Shown: positions 27,775 to 37,743 of the stretch, one piece after another | Layout: the number at the start of each line of letters is the position of its first letter | Numbering within the stretch: position 1 is the stretch's first letter | NCBI RefSeq assembly: GCF_025370775.1 | Contig: NZ_JAMXEX010000023.1 | Location: 1 to 41,955 of the forward strand | Origin: Ancylothrix sp. D3o | GTDB lineage: Bacteria > Cyanobacteriota > Cyanobacteriia > Cyanobacteriales > Oscillatoriaceae | Length of the DNA: 41,955 nt | Reading direction: 5' to 3' | Notes under the pieces: generated by a model | The model's database searches: none | What the model was told of the DNA's origin: nothing | The model's input: the letters and a program-made list of their open reading frames with translations, nothing else | Translations under genes and position numbers: made by a program

Positions 27775-30309
27775 ATGACCTATTTAAGCAAAAATTTTTT
27801 CAAAAAAGTAGCGCTTTGCTCTGTATTAATTAGCGTGTTAACAACGGGGACTACACGCAATGTCTTCGCACAGATTACTCCTGATAATAGCTTGGGGGGT
27901 CAATCTTCAATTGTTAATCCCAGTGGAATTGTACAAGAGCAACCGGCAATTATAATTCAAGGGGGTGCAAGAGTTGAAAATAATCTTTTCCATAGTTTGC
28001 GAGAATTTAATATTGGCAACGGAGAGCGAGTTTATTTTGCCAATCCTGCGGGAATTCAAAATATTTTGACGCGGGTAACAGAAGCACAATCTTTAATTGA
28101 CGGAACTTTGGGAGTTGATGGAACTGCGAATTTATTTTTAATTAATCCGAGAGGGATTATTTTTGGTGGAAATGCACGTTTAGATATTCAAGGTTCATTT
28201 TTAGCATCTACTGCTGATAGTATTGTGTTTGAAAATGGTTTAAAATATAGCGCCGTAAATCCAGAAACTCCTTTGCTGACAATGAGAGTGCCGGTGGGTT
28301 TACAATTTGGGCAAAATGTGGCTGCGATAAATGTTGCAGGAACGGGACATAATATCACTACAGATGACATAGGCGCGTTTTTGACGGATCAAAGAACCGA
28401 AGGGCTGAAAGTTCCAAGTCAGCAAAATTTAGCGCTAATTGGCGGAAATGTTGATTTGAATGGGGGAAACTTAACGGCACCGGGGGGACAAATTCACCTG
28501 GGAAGTGTGAGTGGAGAAGGGTTTGTTGGATTGAATTTAACTCCTCAAAATTGGCAGTTTGATTATTCAAATATTCAAAGTTTTGGTGATATTAGTTTAG
28601 CAAATGCTGCGTCGGCGGATGTGACGGGTGGAAGTGGTAAAATTGATGTGCGGGCCGGTAATCTTTTATTAAGTGATGGTTCAGGACTTTTTGCTTTAAC
28701 TGAAACAGATCAAGACTTTGGAAAAATAAACATTGATGTCAAAAACACGATTAGCATTAGTGGAATTTCAGCAGATAATGCAGTTCCTTCTGGTGTGTTT
28801 ACAGAAACAACTAGCTCTAATCCAGCAGGTAATATTGACATTGTTACAGGAGATTTGATGATCACACAACAAGGTCAAATTTCCTCATCCACCTATGGCG
28901 AAGGGAAAGGAGGAGATATTACGATAAAAGCCAGAAATTCCATAGAAACAAGACAAGAAATAGAAGAATATGTTTTTGTAACCGGCATTTTCGCCAATTC
29001 AGATGTAAGCACCGGCATCGCAGGAAATATAACCATTGAAACAGGTCGATTAGTGGTTGAAGATTTGGCAGAGATTAGTACGACAGCTTATAGCACCGCC
29101 GATGTAATAAATCCTCAAGCACTGGGCGGCCAATTGACAATAAACGCCTCAGAAATCGAAATAAAAGATACTGGAACCGGCATATTTGCGAAAACTTACG
29201 GTACTCAAAATAGCGGAAATATAATAATTAATGCAGGCCGATTAACTGTCAGCAACGGCGCTCAAGTTAACGCATCTTCAGCAATAAATACCTACTTGTC
29301 AGAAGAAGACAACCCTTATGAGATTCAATACGGAAATGCCGGAAATATAGAAGTCAACGCTAGGGAAATAGAGCTAACAGGAAAAGGTGAATCGCCTAGT
29401 GGGAGTTCTATATTAGCGCTAACTATTACTTCGGGAAACGCCGGCAATTTAACTATTAACACTCAACAGTTCTTAATTAAAAATGGAGCTACCTTGACAG
29501 TTAGTGGTAGACAACCAACAACCAGAGAATTAGAATATTTAAAGCAAGAATGGCAAGAGTTACCGACTAATTATCAAATTGGAAACGCCGGTATCTTAAC
29601 CATAAACGCAAATGACATTCGCCTAATTAATGGTGCAATTCGAGGAGAAGCTGTATCCGGTAAAGGGGCAAATATTACAATCAATACTAATACCCTGGTG
29701 GGACTAAACAACAGCGATATTTCTGCCATTGCCGGTGAACCAGGAAACTTTAATCAACCAGGCGAAGGGGGAAAAATAGAAATCAGCTATCAAGGATTAT
29801 TTGGATTACAACCCATTACTAGAAACCAAGCATTAAACAGAACAAATGGCAGCTTTAATCTCAGCGAGATTAATAGCAATGATATTGCCGCCTTTTCGGT
29901 TACTAATCCAAATCTTAACGGCCAAATCATTTTTAACTCACCCGAAGTAGACCCAACCACCGGCGCAATTAAAACCCCACAAAACCCAGCACCCATACCC
30001 CAAATTGCACGCGGATGCGAAGCACAACCAGGGCAAAATACAAGCTCATTTATAAACACCGGCACGGGAGGACTACCCCCCAACCCAAGCACCCCCTATC
30101 TGGGAGTTTCCGCATGGCAAGATCCCAACTCACAACCCCTGCAAAACACCCAATTAATACCCACCCAAACCAACTCAAATCAAATTAGAGAAGCCCAAGG
30201 ATTTGAATGGGCAAACGCCAACAAAACCCGCATTAGACTCACCGCCAATTCTCGCAACGTAACCCCCTCTAGCTCTTGGCAAATACCGGGAAATTGTTAT
30301 GGAAAATAA
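27775..30309 (+). CDS. Two-partner secretion exoprotein (TpsA, filamentous hemagglutinin N-terminal domain)
   Basis: The 844-residue product begins with a Sec signal peptide (KK, hydrophobic core VALCSVLISVLTT, cut near VFAQ). The TPS secretion domain follows (about 35-280), with FANPAGIQNILTRVTE and FLINPRGIIFGG, the cyanobacterial form of the NPNGI box. Residues about 285-740 are beta-helix repeats with recurring GNI(T/E)I and GGxLTIN words. The tail from about 745 is proline/asparagine-rich and ends with SWQIPGNCYGK. It is exported through TpsB, encoded next with an 11-base overlap. The size is small for an adhesin but common in cyanobacteria. The role (adhesion, sheath, contact toxin) is not visible; no toxin motif was seen. 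Confidence 0.93.
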   Translation: MTYLSKNFFKKVALCSVLISVLTTGTTRNVFAQITPDNSLGGQSSIVNPSGIVQEQPAIIIQGGARVENNLFHSLREFNIGNGERVYFANPAGIQNILTRVTEAQSLIDGTLGVDGTANLFLINPRGIIFGGNARLDIQGSFLASTADSIVFENGLKYSAVNPETPLLTMRVPVGLQFGQNVAAINVAGTGHNITTDDIGAFLTDQRTEGLKVPSQQNLALIGGNVDLNGGNLTAPGGQIHLGSVSGEGFVGLNLTPQNWQFDYSNIQSFGDISLANAASADVTGGSGKIDVRAGNLLLSDGSGLFALTETDQDFGKINIDVKNTISISGISADNAVPSGVFTETTSSNPAGNIDIVTGDLMITQQGQISSSTYGEGKGGDITIKARNSIETRQEIEEYVFVTGIFANSDVSTGIAGNITIETGRLVVEDLAEISTTAYSTADVINPQALGGQLTINASEIEIKDTGTGIFAKTYGTQNSGNIIINAGRLTVSNGAQVNASSAINTYLSEEDNPYEIQYGNAGNIEVNAREIELTGKGESPSGSSILALTITSGNAGNLTINTQQFLIKNGATLTVSGRQPTTRELEYLKQEWQELPTNYQIGNAGILTINANDIRLINGAIRGEAVSGKGANITINTNTLVGLNNSDISAIAGEPGNFNQPGEGGKIEISYQGLFGLQPITRNQALNRTNGSFNLSEINSNDIAAFSVTNPNLNGQIIFNSPEVDPTTGAIKTPQNPAPIPQIARGCEAQPGQNTSSFINTGTGGLPPNPSTPYLGVSAWQDPNSQPLQNTQLIPTQTNSNQIREAQGFEWANANKTRIRLTANSRNVTPSSSWQIPGNCYGK

Positions 30310-32053
30310 AACTTTTTACGGCATTTTGCCGGCAATCAAAAACTCCCTATTCTTGCCCTCACTATTCTTACTATGGGTTCCCTTTGTATATCTCACAAAA
30401 CCGGCCCACAGCCAAACCCCAATCCCTCCCAGAGAAACCCCCCTACCGCTACCTGCCCCCATTCCCGCACCGCCACCGGCCCTAGAAATCCCCATCCCAA
30501 CACCACCGGCCCCCGAAACCGCCCCCGACAGCCCCCAAACCATCACCGTCAAAGCCTTTGACTTCCAAGACAACACCGCCCTCAGCGATGAAGAACTAGC
30601 CGAACTCACAAAAGACTACCTAAACCGGCCAGTCACATTTGCTGATTTATTTAAAGTGCGAGATATTATTACCGAGGCTTACATCAAAGCCGGTTACATA
30701 ACCACCGGCGCTTATATACCGCCACAAGAAATAGACTCAGAAAACGCAACTATACAAATAGAAATTGTAGAAGGAAAAATCGAAGAAATTAGAGTATCTG
30801 GCAACAGCAAGCTCAACCCCAACTATGTAAAATCCCGCCTCGAACTCGCCACCACTGCACCCCTTAACGACAAGAAACTCACTGAAGGCTTGCAACTCTT
30901 GCGCCTTAATCCCCTCATCGACAACATCCAAGCCGAACTTCTACCAGGCAGCGATGCAGGAAGAAATATTTTACAAGTTAACATCACCGAAGCTAACCAT
31001 TTTAACTTATCATTAAAACTCGACAATAACCGCTCCCCTAGCGCCGGCAGTTTGCGGCGAGGTGCAACACTGTCTTACAACAACATTGCCGGTATTGGTG
31101 ATAACTTCAGTGCCAGTTATTTCAACACAGACGGAAGTAATCAACTTGACCTTTCCTACCAAATTCCAGTCAATTCTCGCAACGGAACCGTTAGTTTTAC
31201 TTACCGCACTTCTGACAACACTGTCATCGAAGAACCCTTTGATGAACTCGATATCAACGCCAATTACCGCAGCTATGAACTCACCTTTCGTCAGCCGGTT
31301 ATTCAACAAATAAAAAACGAGACAATTCAAGAATTAGCATTAGGATTAACCGCTCAATGGCAAAAAAGTCAAACCTCAATTTTAGGCTACGATGCACCGC
31401 TTTCGCCGGGCGCAGATGAAAGCGGACGTACCCGCATTTCTGCCTTGAGATTCTTTCAAGAATGGACGCAAAGGAACGCTCAACAAGTCTTTGCAGCCCG
31501 TTCCGAATTTAGTTTAGGTTTAGGCTGGCGAGCAACTGTCAATAACGAACCCCCCGATAGCCGGTTTTTTGCATGGCGAGGACAAGCCCAATGGTTGCGG
31601 CTTTTAGGTGAAAACAGGTCTGAACCGCTCTATGCACCGGCCATTTTACTACGCTCCAACGCACAATTAGCTACCCGCGCGCTTCTTCCTTTAGAACAAT
31701 TTGGTTTAGGGGGACAAACCAGTGTCCGAGGCTACCGACAAGACGCGCTTTTAACCGATAATGGCATTTTGGGTTCCGCAGAATTTTGGCTGCCGGTTGT
31801 CCGCTTTCCCCGCCAAAGAGCAGTTTTGCAAATTGTGCCTTTTATTGATGTGGGTGCCGGTTGGAACAGTTCAGGAAACGAATCTCCTAACACTAATACT
31901 TTCGCCGGTGTGGGTGTGGGTTTGCAGTTTCTTATGGGCGAAACATTGCGGGCAAGATTTGATTGGGGAATTCCTTTAGTTAATATCGATTCTGGTGACA
32001 AAACATGGCAAGAAAACGGCTTATATTTTTCAGTCGAGTACAATCCTTTTTAA
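30299..32053 (+). CDS. TpsB outer-membrane transporter (ShlB/FhaC/HecB family)
   Basis: The 584-residue product has a signal peptide, then a proline-rich linker (about 42-85), two POTRA domains (about 88-245; the second includes NSKLNPNYVKSRL) and a C-terminal 16-strand beta-barrel. The conserved barrel motif VRGYRQ lies around residue 478, and the chain ends in the aromatic terminus SVEYNPF typical of outer-membrane barrels. It recognises the TPS domain of TpsA in the periplasm and moves it across the outer membrane. Its start overlaps tpsA by 11 bases, and the next gene begins inside its last 49 bases, so the three are likely translationally coupled. Confidence 0.95.
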   Translation: MENKTFYGILPAIKNSLFLPSLFLLWVPFVYLTKPAHSQTPIPPRETPLPLPAPIPAPPPALEIPIPTPPAPETAPDSPQTITVKAFDFQDNTALSDEELAELTKDYLNRPVTFADLFKVRDIITEAYIKAGYITTGAYIPPQEIDSENATIQIEIVEGKIEEIRVSGNSKLNPNYVKSRLELATTAPLNDKKLTEGLQLLRLNPLIDNIQAELLPGSDAGRNILQVNITEANHFNLSLKLDNNRSPSAGSLRRGATLSYNNIAGIGDNFSASYFNTDGSNQLDLSYQIPVNSRNGTVSFTYRTSDNTVIEEPFDELDINANYRSYELTFRQPVIQQIKNETIQELALGLTAQWQKSQTSILGYDAPLSPGADESGRTRISALRFFQEWTQRNAQQVFAARSEFSLGLGWRATVNNEPPDSRFFAWRGQAQWLRLLGENRSEPLYAPAILLRSNAQLATRALLPLEQFGLGGQTSVRGYRQDALLTDNGILGSAEFWLPVVRFPRQRAVLQIVPFIDVGAGWNSSGNESPNTNTFAGVGVGLQFLMGETLRARFDWGIPLVNIDSGDKTWQENGLYFSVEYNPF

Positions 32054-34593
32054 AACAGTCGCTCTTGCTATTGTTGTTGGGAATATTTACATTTGTTTTA
32101 GTGTTAAATTTCCACCAAATGCCGGCAGTTTTTGCCCGTGAACAAGTTGATGTCGGTTATTCTCTGCAACTAAATAAAGCACAACAGCTTAACAGAGAAG
32201 GCAGTTTATTGTTAGAACAAGGGGAAGCGCAAGCAGCTTTAAATGCTTGGCAAGAAGCCGTAAGCTTATACGAAAAAGCTGGTAACATTAACGGAGTTTT
32301 GGGCAGCCAAATTAATCAAACATTTGCCTTGCAATCTTTGGGAAGATATCGAGAAGCATTGCAAATTTTAAAAAATATTGATGAAAAAATTAAAACAGCT
32401 TCTGATCCGCTGCTCAAAGCGACTGCAAAATTAAGTTGGGGGAATACCCTTCAACAAATTGGCGATTTAGATAACGCTTGGTGTATGTTAAAAGATGGAT
32501 TAAAATTAGTTGAAACAAATCAATCTTCATCGGTTTCTCAAAACCTTAAAACTCAAATTCAACTCAGTTTAGGAAATACGGCGCGATTTTTCGCTAAAAG
32601 AATAAAATCCGAACAAGGTGCAGTGACGAGCGAACAAAGTAAAGCCTTTATACAAACTTGCGAAAAAGATAATAAACTTATTACAGGAAATTATCAAGAC
32701 TTTGATCAGCAAGCAAAAAATTATTATGAGCAGGTATTAGATTTAGAAAATTCTCCAAATCAACGGCTGACATTACATCTAAACTTTATAAGCTTTTTGG
32801 TAGAAGCTGGAACTCTTAAAGATGCTGAAAATTACGTTGGTAAATATTGGCCAGAATTGGAAAGAGAAATTGAAAAAATCTCACCAACTCCGGCAGGAAT
32901 TATGGCGAGAATTAATTTAGCTCGAAGTTTAACACTTCTTGAAAAGCCGACGTGGGATACTAAGGCAGAAGCTCTTTTAAATAGGGCAATTTCGGAGTCA
33001 AAAGCTCTAAAAAATGAGCGTTTGTTATCTCAAACAACGGGTAATTTAGGATGGTTTTATAAAGAACGAAATAATATAGAGAAAGCTACGGAAAATACAA
33101 AAGAAGCGGTGCGAATAGCTCAAGCAATTGGTGCCGAAGATATTGCTTATCAATGGCAGTGGCAATTGGGAAGAATTTACAATAAGAAAGATATTAAGAG
33201 TGCTATTAAAGCTTACGAAGCGGCGGTAGATACTCTTCAAAAAGTGCGGCAAAATTTGGTTGGTATTGATGCCGGTTTTGAAGGCGTTACCTCGAATTTC
33301 CAGGCGAATTTTACGGAGGAAGTTGATCCGGTTTACCGGGAGTTGGTGGGGTTGTTGTTAGATCCTGTAGCCGGTGGAAATTCACCAGAAAATATTAAGG
33401 AAGCTTTAGGGGTAATTGAGTTATTGCAATTAGCAGAGTTAGAGAATTTTTTGCTGTGTGATTTATCGCAAGTTCAGAAAATACAGCCGGCGCGAAGTAT
33501 TGAGGAAGCGAAACAAAAAGTTGATGAAAAGTTGGCGGAAGTTTTTAAGGCTGATCCCACAGCAGCTATTATTTACCCCATTATTTTAGAAGACCGGCTC
33601 GAAGTGATTCGGGTTTTGCCTGATGACAATTTGCGTCATGTAGCAACGGTAAAAGCTAAAAAAGAAGTGGAAGAAACGATAGATGAATTAAGAATAGCTT
33701 TGCAAGGAAACAACACTGCTCAATTTAAGGGTTTGTCTAGTCAAGTAGATCAGTGGGTTATTTCTCCATTTCAGCAAGAGTTGGAAAACAAAACTCTTTT
33801 GTTTGTACTGGATCTGCCTTTGCTGAATATTCCTATGGCAGCTTTATATAATAAAGAAACGGAAAAATATTTGATTGAGGAAAATCCAGTGGCTTTAATT
33901 TCTAGTTTACAGTTACTTGATTTGAATCCTTCCGAAACAGGTATTCCTAAAGCCTTAACTGCCGGTCTCACAAAAGGAAGACCGGAGCGGGGAATAGAGT
34001 TCGGTAACCTGAGCTACGTCACGGAAGAACTCGATGAAATTAATAAAGTTTTATTGGATTCGGTAAAATTTATAGATAAAAATTTTACCGAAAGCAGCAT
34101 ACAAGATCAGCTTAATTTTGGCTTTTTCCCTATCATCCATTTAGCCACTCACGGTCATTTCAGTTCAAAACGAAACTTGACATTTCTTTTGGATGGAGTT
34201 GCGATTATTGATATCGAGGATTTAAGGAAAATGTTGGAAAGTAGGGATAAAATTCAGGCAGAAAGCATAGAATTACTGGTAATGAGTGCCTGTGAAACTG
34301 CAAAAGGAGATAGGCAAGCAGCTTTGGGATTAGCAGGCGTTGCAATTCGCGCAGGCGCTCGCACTACCATTGCCTCACTGTGGTCGGTAGATGATCTTTC
34401 AACTTCAATTTTAATGCGAGAATTTTACAATAATAAATATCCCCTCTCTTCTAACAATTCAATTGTCTCTAAAATGACAAAAGCAGAAGCATTGCGTCAA
34501 GCGCAAATATCACTCATCCACAAACCTGAAAATATAAATTACCGCTTTCCTCGATTCTGGGCGCCGTTTGTTTTGATAGGCAATTGGCGTTGA
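32005..34593 (+). CDS. Exported TPR-CHAT protease-like protein
   Basis: The 862-residue product has a long signal peptide (core LLLLLLGIFTFVLVL; cut near AVFA) that predicts export. Residues about 50-420 are TPR-like helical pairs (QQLNREGSLLLEQGEAQAAL is the first). A CHAT domain covers about 560-862 with both catalytic residues in place: His716 (LATHGHF) and Cys763 (SACETAKG), then AGVAIRAGARTTIASLW. CHAT proteins are caspase-fold cysteine peptidases, of which some are proven proteases. The gene overlaps tpsB by 49 bases. The context suggests processing or sensing linked to the TpsA exoprotein. It converges with the DUF928 gene, 30 bases away. Confidence 0.93.
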   Translation: MARKRLIFFSRVQSFLKQSLLLLLLGIFTFVLVLNFHQMPAVFAREQVDVGYSLQLNKAQQLNREGSLLLEQGEAQAALNAWQEAVSLYEKAGNINGVLGSQINQTFALQSLGRYREALQILKNIDEKIKTASDPLLKATAKLSWGNTLQQIGDLDNAWCMLKDGLKLVETNQSSSVSQNLKTQIQLSLGNTARFFAKRIKSEQGAVTSEQSKAFIQTCEKDNKLITGNYQDFDQQAKNYYEQVLDLENSPNQRLTLHLNFISFLVEAGTLKDAENYVGKYWPELEREIEKISPTPAGIMARINLARSLTLLEKPTWDTKAEALLNRAISESKALKNERLLSQTTGNLGWFYKERNNIEKATENTKEAVRIAQAIGAEDIAYQWQWQLGRIYNKKDIKSAIKAYEAAVDTLQKVRQNLVGIDAGFEGVTSNFQANFTEEVDPVYRELVGLLLDPVAGGNSPENIKEALGVIELLQLAELENFLLCDLSQVQKIQPARSIEEAKQKVDEKLAEVFKADPTAAIIYPIILEDRLEVIRVLPDDNLRHVATVKAKKEVEETIDELRIALQGNNTAQFKGLSSQVDQWVISPFQQELENKTLLFVLDLPLLNIPMAALYNKETEKYLIEENPVALISSLQLLDLNPSETGIPKALTAGLTKGRPERGIEFGNLSYVTEELDEINKVLLDSVKFIDKNFTESSIQDQLNFGFFPIIHLATHGHFSSKRNLTFLLDGVAIIDIEDLRKMLESRDKIQAESIELLVMSACETAKGDRQAALGLAGVAIRAGARTTIASLWSVDDLSTSILMREFYNNKYPLSSNNSIVSKMTKAEALRQAQISLIHKPENINYRFPRFWAPFVLIGNWR

Positions 34594-34623
34594 AAACGCT
34601 TGTTACTCCTAAATTGTCATATT

Positions 34624-35325
34624 TTATTTGCAAGTCATTGGTTTTTCAATCAAAGATTCTAACTTGTTAGCAGTTAATAACGAGTCCCACTCTGGTTTAT
34701 TTGCTGGATTACTATTATTACACCGGCTTTTTATCAGTTCATCGATTGTATCATACCAATATTTTTCATCTTGGTAATTAGGACGGGAACTGCTATCGAC
34801 TGATTTAACCCACCCCTGAAGTTTTATATTTTTGGCTGGTTCTTGGGAATCACAAATAATGTCAAGAGTCCAGTTATACCAAATGTTTTTTTCAAAAAGA
34901 AGAGAAGTTTTAGCTGAGGGTAGAGGAATAGAAGTAAAACCAGATGTATCAGGTAATTTTATGATAGTAGGTTCTAAAAAAATACTGTCATTTTTACTAT
35001 TATTTACAATCGTCAGTTCAGCTTCCAGATTGGAATGAGGTTGATTTGAATCATAGTCAACATAAAGCCACAAGGTTGTATGTTGTTTCCCGGTTCCGCC
35101 ATAAATCTTTGGAGTCGGTACTAATGCAGTCACCGTCACATTGTGTTTATTTTGAGCGATGACACAAGTGCCACGTTTTCCTGCTCCTCCTTGCTGCGTA
35201 GGTCGGCCATCATCACCGCCTGGATCATCCTTATCTTTTTCGGAAAGAACAGGAGAACTGGAAAAGCTAACCAAAGCAAAAATCAGAGCGCAGGTTAATT
35301 TGATAGGATGAAAAAATGGTTTCAT
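34624..35325 (-). CDS. DUF928-family secreted protein
   Basis: The 233-residue product has a signal peptide (KLTCALIFALVSFSSSPVLS). The mature part starts with a charged Gly/Asp-rich linker (DPGGDDGRPTQQGGAGKRG) and then the pattern TCVIA...VTALVPTPK...TTLWLYVDYD, which I recognise as DUF928, a cyanobacterial family of unknown function. Four later cysteines may form disulfides. It is last in the minus-strand operon and shares a 4-base ATGA overlap with the CHAT-CHASE2 gene, so the two are surely co-translated. Its periplasmic location places it beside the exported CHAT and TpsA/TpsB. Confidence 0.8.
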   Translation of the reverse strand: MKPFFHPIKLTCALIFALVSFSSSPVLSEKDKDDPGGDDGRPTQQGGAGKRGTCVIAQNKHNVTVTALVPTPKIYGGTGKQHTTLWLYVDYDSNQPHSNLEAELTIVNNSKNDSIFLEPTIIKLPDTSGFTSIPLPSAKTSLLFEKNIWYNWTLDIICDSQEPAKNIKLQGWVKSVDSSSRPNYQDEKYWYDTIDELIKSRCNNSNPANKPEWDSLLTANKLESLIEKPMTCK

Positions 35326-37718
35326 TTGAGTAATTTTCCTAGTTTATTGTTGATTTGTTTTTGAGTTTCAGGATTGCCATAAATCAGTAAAGCAGTGCCG
35401 GTGAATATCAAAGCGAGTGCAGATGGAACCAACGGCACCCATACAGCCTGAAGGAAAAAAATAAAACAAATTCCATACAGGCTTGTGAGAGCGCTGCCAG
35501 TGGCTATTATTAACTGTGTAGGAGAGCTAGTTTTCCAAACAATTAAACCTCCCACTAAACCCCAAATTATAATCCAAAAACGCTCTATCCATTCAGACCA
35601 AGAACTAAGGAGAGGACGGTTATCTAAAACAGCACTAATAATCTGACTTGTCATGTGTGCGTGAAGAATAACCCCCGCCATTTTTTTATTATAAGGTGTG
35701 TAATGCTGATCTTCATTATCTATTTCCGAACCAATTAAAATAATGGCATTTTTAAATTTACGGAGTTTTGCATCTCCTCTGCCTTGTAAAATTTCCCTGA
35801 GAGAAATTTTTTCAAAATCCGCATTCCGATAATTGAGCATAATTTGAAATCCATCTGCTTGACCATTCGGCAATTGATATCCCCCCGTATCTGCTTCTAA
35901 TTTGCGAAAGGAAGTTTGACCTATTCTTATTTCATTGGGAGACTCCCGTTTGATACTCGGATTATCTTTTGTGTTTTCTAAATAGCGCATAGCCATACGA
36001 ATATTGAAAGACATAGGAGTGTCACAAATATCATCATCGGCCATTCTTAGAAGTTGACGACGAACAAAGCCATTTTCATCTAAAGGAATATTAGCAAAGC
36101 CTACTGTGCTATTTTTCTGAAGATTATAAGGAGGATAAATAGAGGGGTTTTCTAAATTATGACCCCATTTACAAATCGCAACAAATTTCGGAAGTTTATT
36201 AATACTTTTAATTAAATTAGGAGGCAAATTTCTATCCCGATAAAAATCTAAACCAACAGCGATAGGTTCATATTCGGCAACTTTCGTTAAAACTTCACTT
36301 AGAGCTTGATCTGACAGAGAATCTTGGCGATCTGGATAGAGATCTTTTTGATACTGGATATCAGCTTCACTCACCGTAACCACCAAAATTCTATCATCTT
36401 TAGTCTCCTCCGGCCTCGCCCGCATAAAATGATCAAAAGCACCTAACTCCACCGGCTGCAACATCCCCAAAAGCCGCATCAAAACAATCAAAAAACCACC
36501 GGCCAACCCCCCCAAAACTGCTTGCTTCCCCGAAACCTTCCGATGTAAATCTTTCCATTTCGGCGCTTGAATACCCCCATTTTGAAAAACCACCGGCAAC
36601 CAATCAACACAGGGAAATAACTTCTGAAACTCCTCAGAAATTCTTTCCCGCGCCTTCCGTACCGCCACATACAAAGGCTTATTTCTATACGCATACTCCA
36701 ACAAAAAATACTCCAAAAACTTCTGTGCAACAATATTCGGGACTCGTTCCCGCATCGCAATTACCAGCGGAATTTTTAACTCACTCACAAGCTGGCCGGC
36801 CAATCCCAACCCATCACAAGAATTCAACAAAACAATCTTTAAACCCTTATCTCTGGCATTCTTTAAACTATTTTTAAACTCCTCTGGAGTCAACTTTTCC
36901 GTAGAATTAATATATAAATCACCCGTCTTTAAACTACCATTACTCGAACTGTGACCGGCAAAAAATAAAATATCCCACTGTTTATCCCACAAAAGCTCAC
37001 GGACTTTTTGCAAACTTGGTTCTTCAATAATTGCCGGTTCTGCACCCACCAAAGATAACCGCTTTAAATCTTCCTGATCTTTGCGGTAATCAATGCCGGT
37101 GCGGTCGCCACATAACGCTAAAATCCTAACATTTTTATGAGGAGTTGTAATCACCGGCCTTTCAAATTCCCCAAACTCCGCCGGACTAAAAACCACCTCC
37201 GCAAACGGATAATCCTCAAAAAAATCCCACTCACACCAGGGCAATTTCCATAAACTTACATCCCCCGTTTTAACCAAAATCCGAATTTCCTCAACTCGGC
37301 TTAAATTCGTCCTCATTACCTCTTCAACCTTGCGAAAAGTTGGCGCATCCAACCATTCATTAATAGCCGTTTTAATTTCCAAAGCTAACTTTTGGCAACT
37401 TTCCAAAGAAACCGGCTTATCGTTTATCACCTCCTTACGAAACCTTAACTCCCGGTAAAAAACATCTACTTCTCGATTTTTCTCCGGGCAATTTTCACTC
37501 TGCGTCCCTGGTAATTTCTGAAAAACAGAACCTAATTGCCGATATTGTTCTCGCCATATTTTATATTGCTCATAAAGATGCGTAACTGCCGGCAAACTTC
37601 CCGTAATACCCTCCACTAAAGTTGCCTCATTTTTCCCCTCTTCTTTAATTTCTACCAACTGCACCTGATAGCTCATATCAGGCCGGCATTCCAACGATAA
37701 CTTAACCAATTTGGCCAT
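35322..37718 (-). CDS. CHAT-CHASE2 membrane sensor protein
   Basis: The 798-residue product has an N-terminal cytoplasmic CHAT domain (about 205-385) with His256 (FFAGHSSS) and Cys301 (LNSCDGLG), a membrane segment at about 398-416, an extracytoplasmic CHASE2 sensor (about 420-690; ILVVTVSEADI, then GVILHAHMTSQIISA) and three membrane segments (about 705-780) with a short cytoplasmic tail. CHASE2 normally feeds kinases or cyclases; here the output is a CHAT peptidase fold encoded before it. The layout suggests a receptor that controls proteolysis, or is controlled by it. Its ATG is preceded by AGGAG. It lies 25 bases after the DUF1822 gene and overlaps the DUF928 gene. Confidence 0.92.
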   Translation of the reverse strand: MAKLVKLSLECRPDMSYQVQLVEIKEEGKNEATLVEGITGSLPAVTHLYEQYKIWREQYRQLGSVFQKLPGTQSENCPEKNREVDVFYRELRFRKEVINDKPVSLESCQKLALEIKTAINEWLDAPTFRKVEEVMRTNLSRVEEIRILVKTGDVSLWKLPWCEWDFFEDYPFAEVVFSPAEFGEFERPVITTPHKNVRILALCGDRTGIDYRKDQEDLKRLSLVGAEPAIIEEPSLQKVRELLWDKQWDILFFAGHSSSNGSLKTGDLYINSTEKLTPEEFKNSLKNARDKGLKIVLLNSCDGLGLAGQLVSELKIPLVIAMRERVPNIVAQKFLEYFLLEYAYRNKPLYVAVRKARERISEEFQKLFPCVDWLPVVFQNGGIQAPKWKDLHRKVSGKQAVLGGLAGGFLIVLMRLLGMLQPVELGAFDHFMRARPEETKDDRILVVTVSEADIQYQKDLYPDRQDSLSDQALSEVLTKVAEYEPIAVGLDFYRDRNLPPNLIKSINKLPKFVAICKWGHNLENPSIYPPYNLQKNSTVGFANIPLDENGFVRRQLLRMADDDICDTPMSFNIRMAMRYLENTKDNPSIKRESPNEIRIGQTSFRKLEADTGGYQLPNGQADGFQIMLNYRNADFEKISLREILQGRGDAKLRKFKNAIILIGSEIDNEDQHYTPYNKKMAGVILHAHMTSQIISAVLDNRPLLSSWSEWIERFWIIIWGLVGGLIVWKTSSPTQLIIATGSALTSLYGICFIFFLQAVWVPLVPSALALIFTGTALLIYGNPETQKQINNKLGKLLK

Positions 37719-37743
37719 GATTTTGTCTCCTTTTTTCTGGCAA

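Noticed and set aside
34587-34599. Terminator between the converging operons
   Set aside because: GCGTT-GAA-AACGC is only a 5-bp stem, overlaps the TPR-CHAT stop codon and lacks a T run. Not called.
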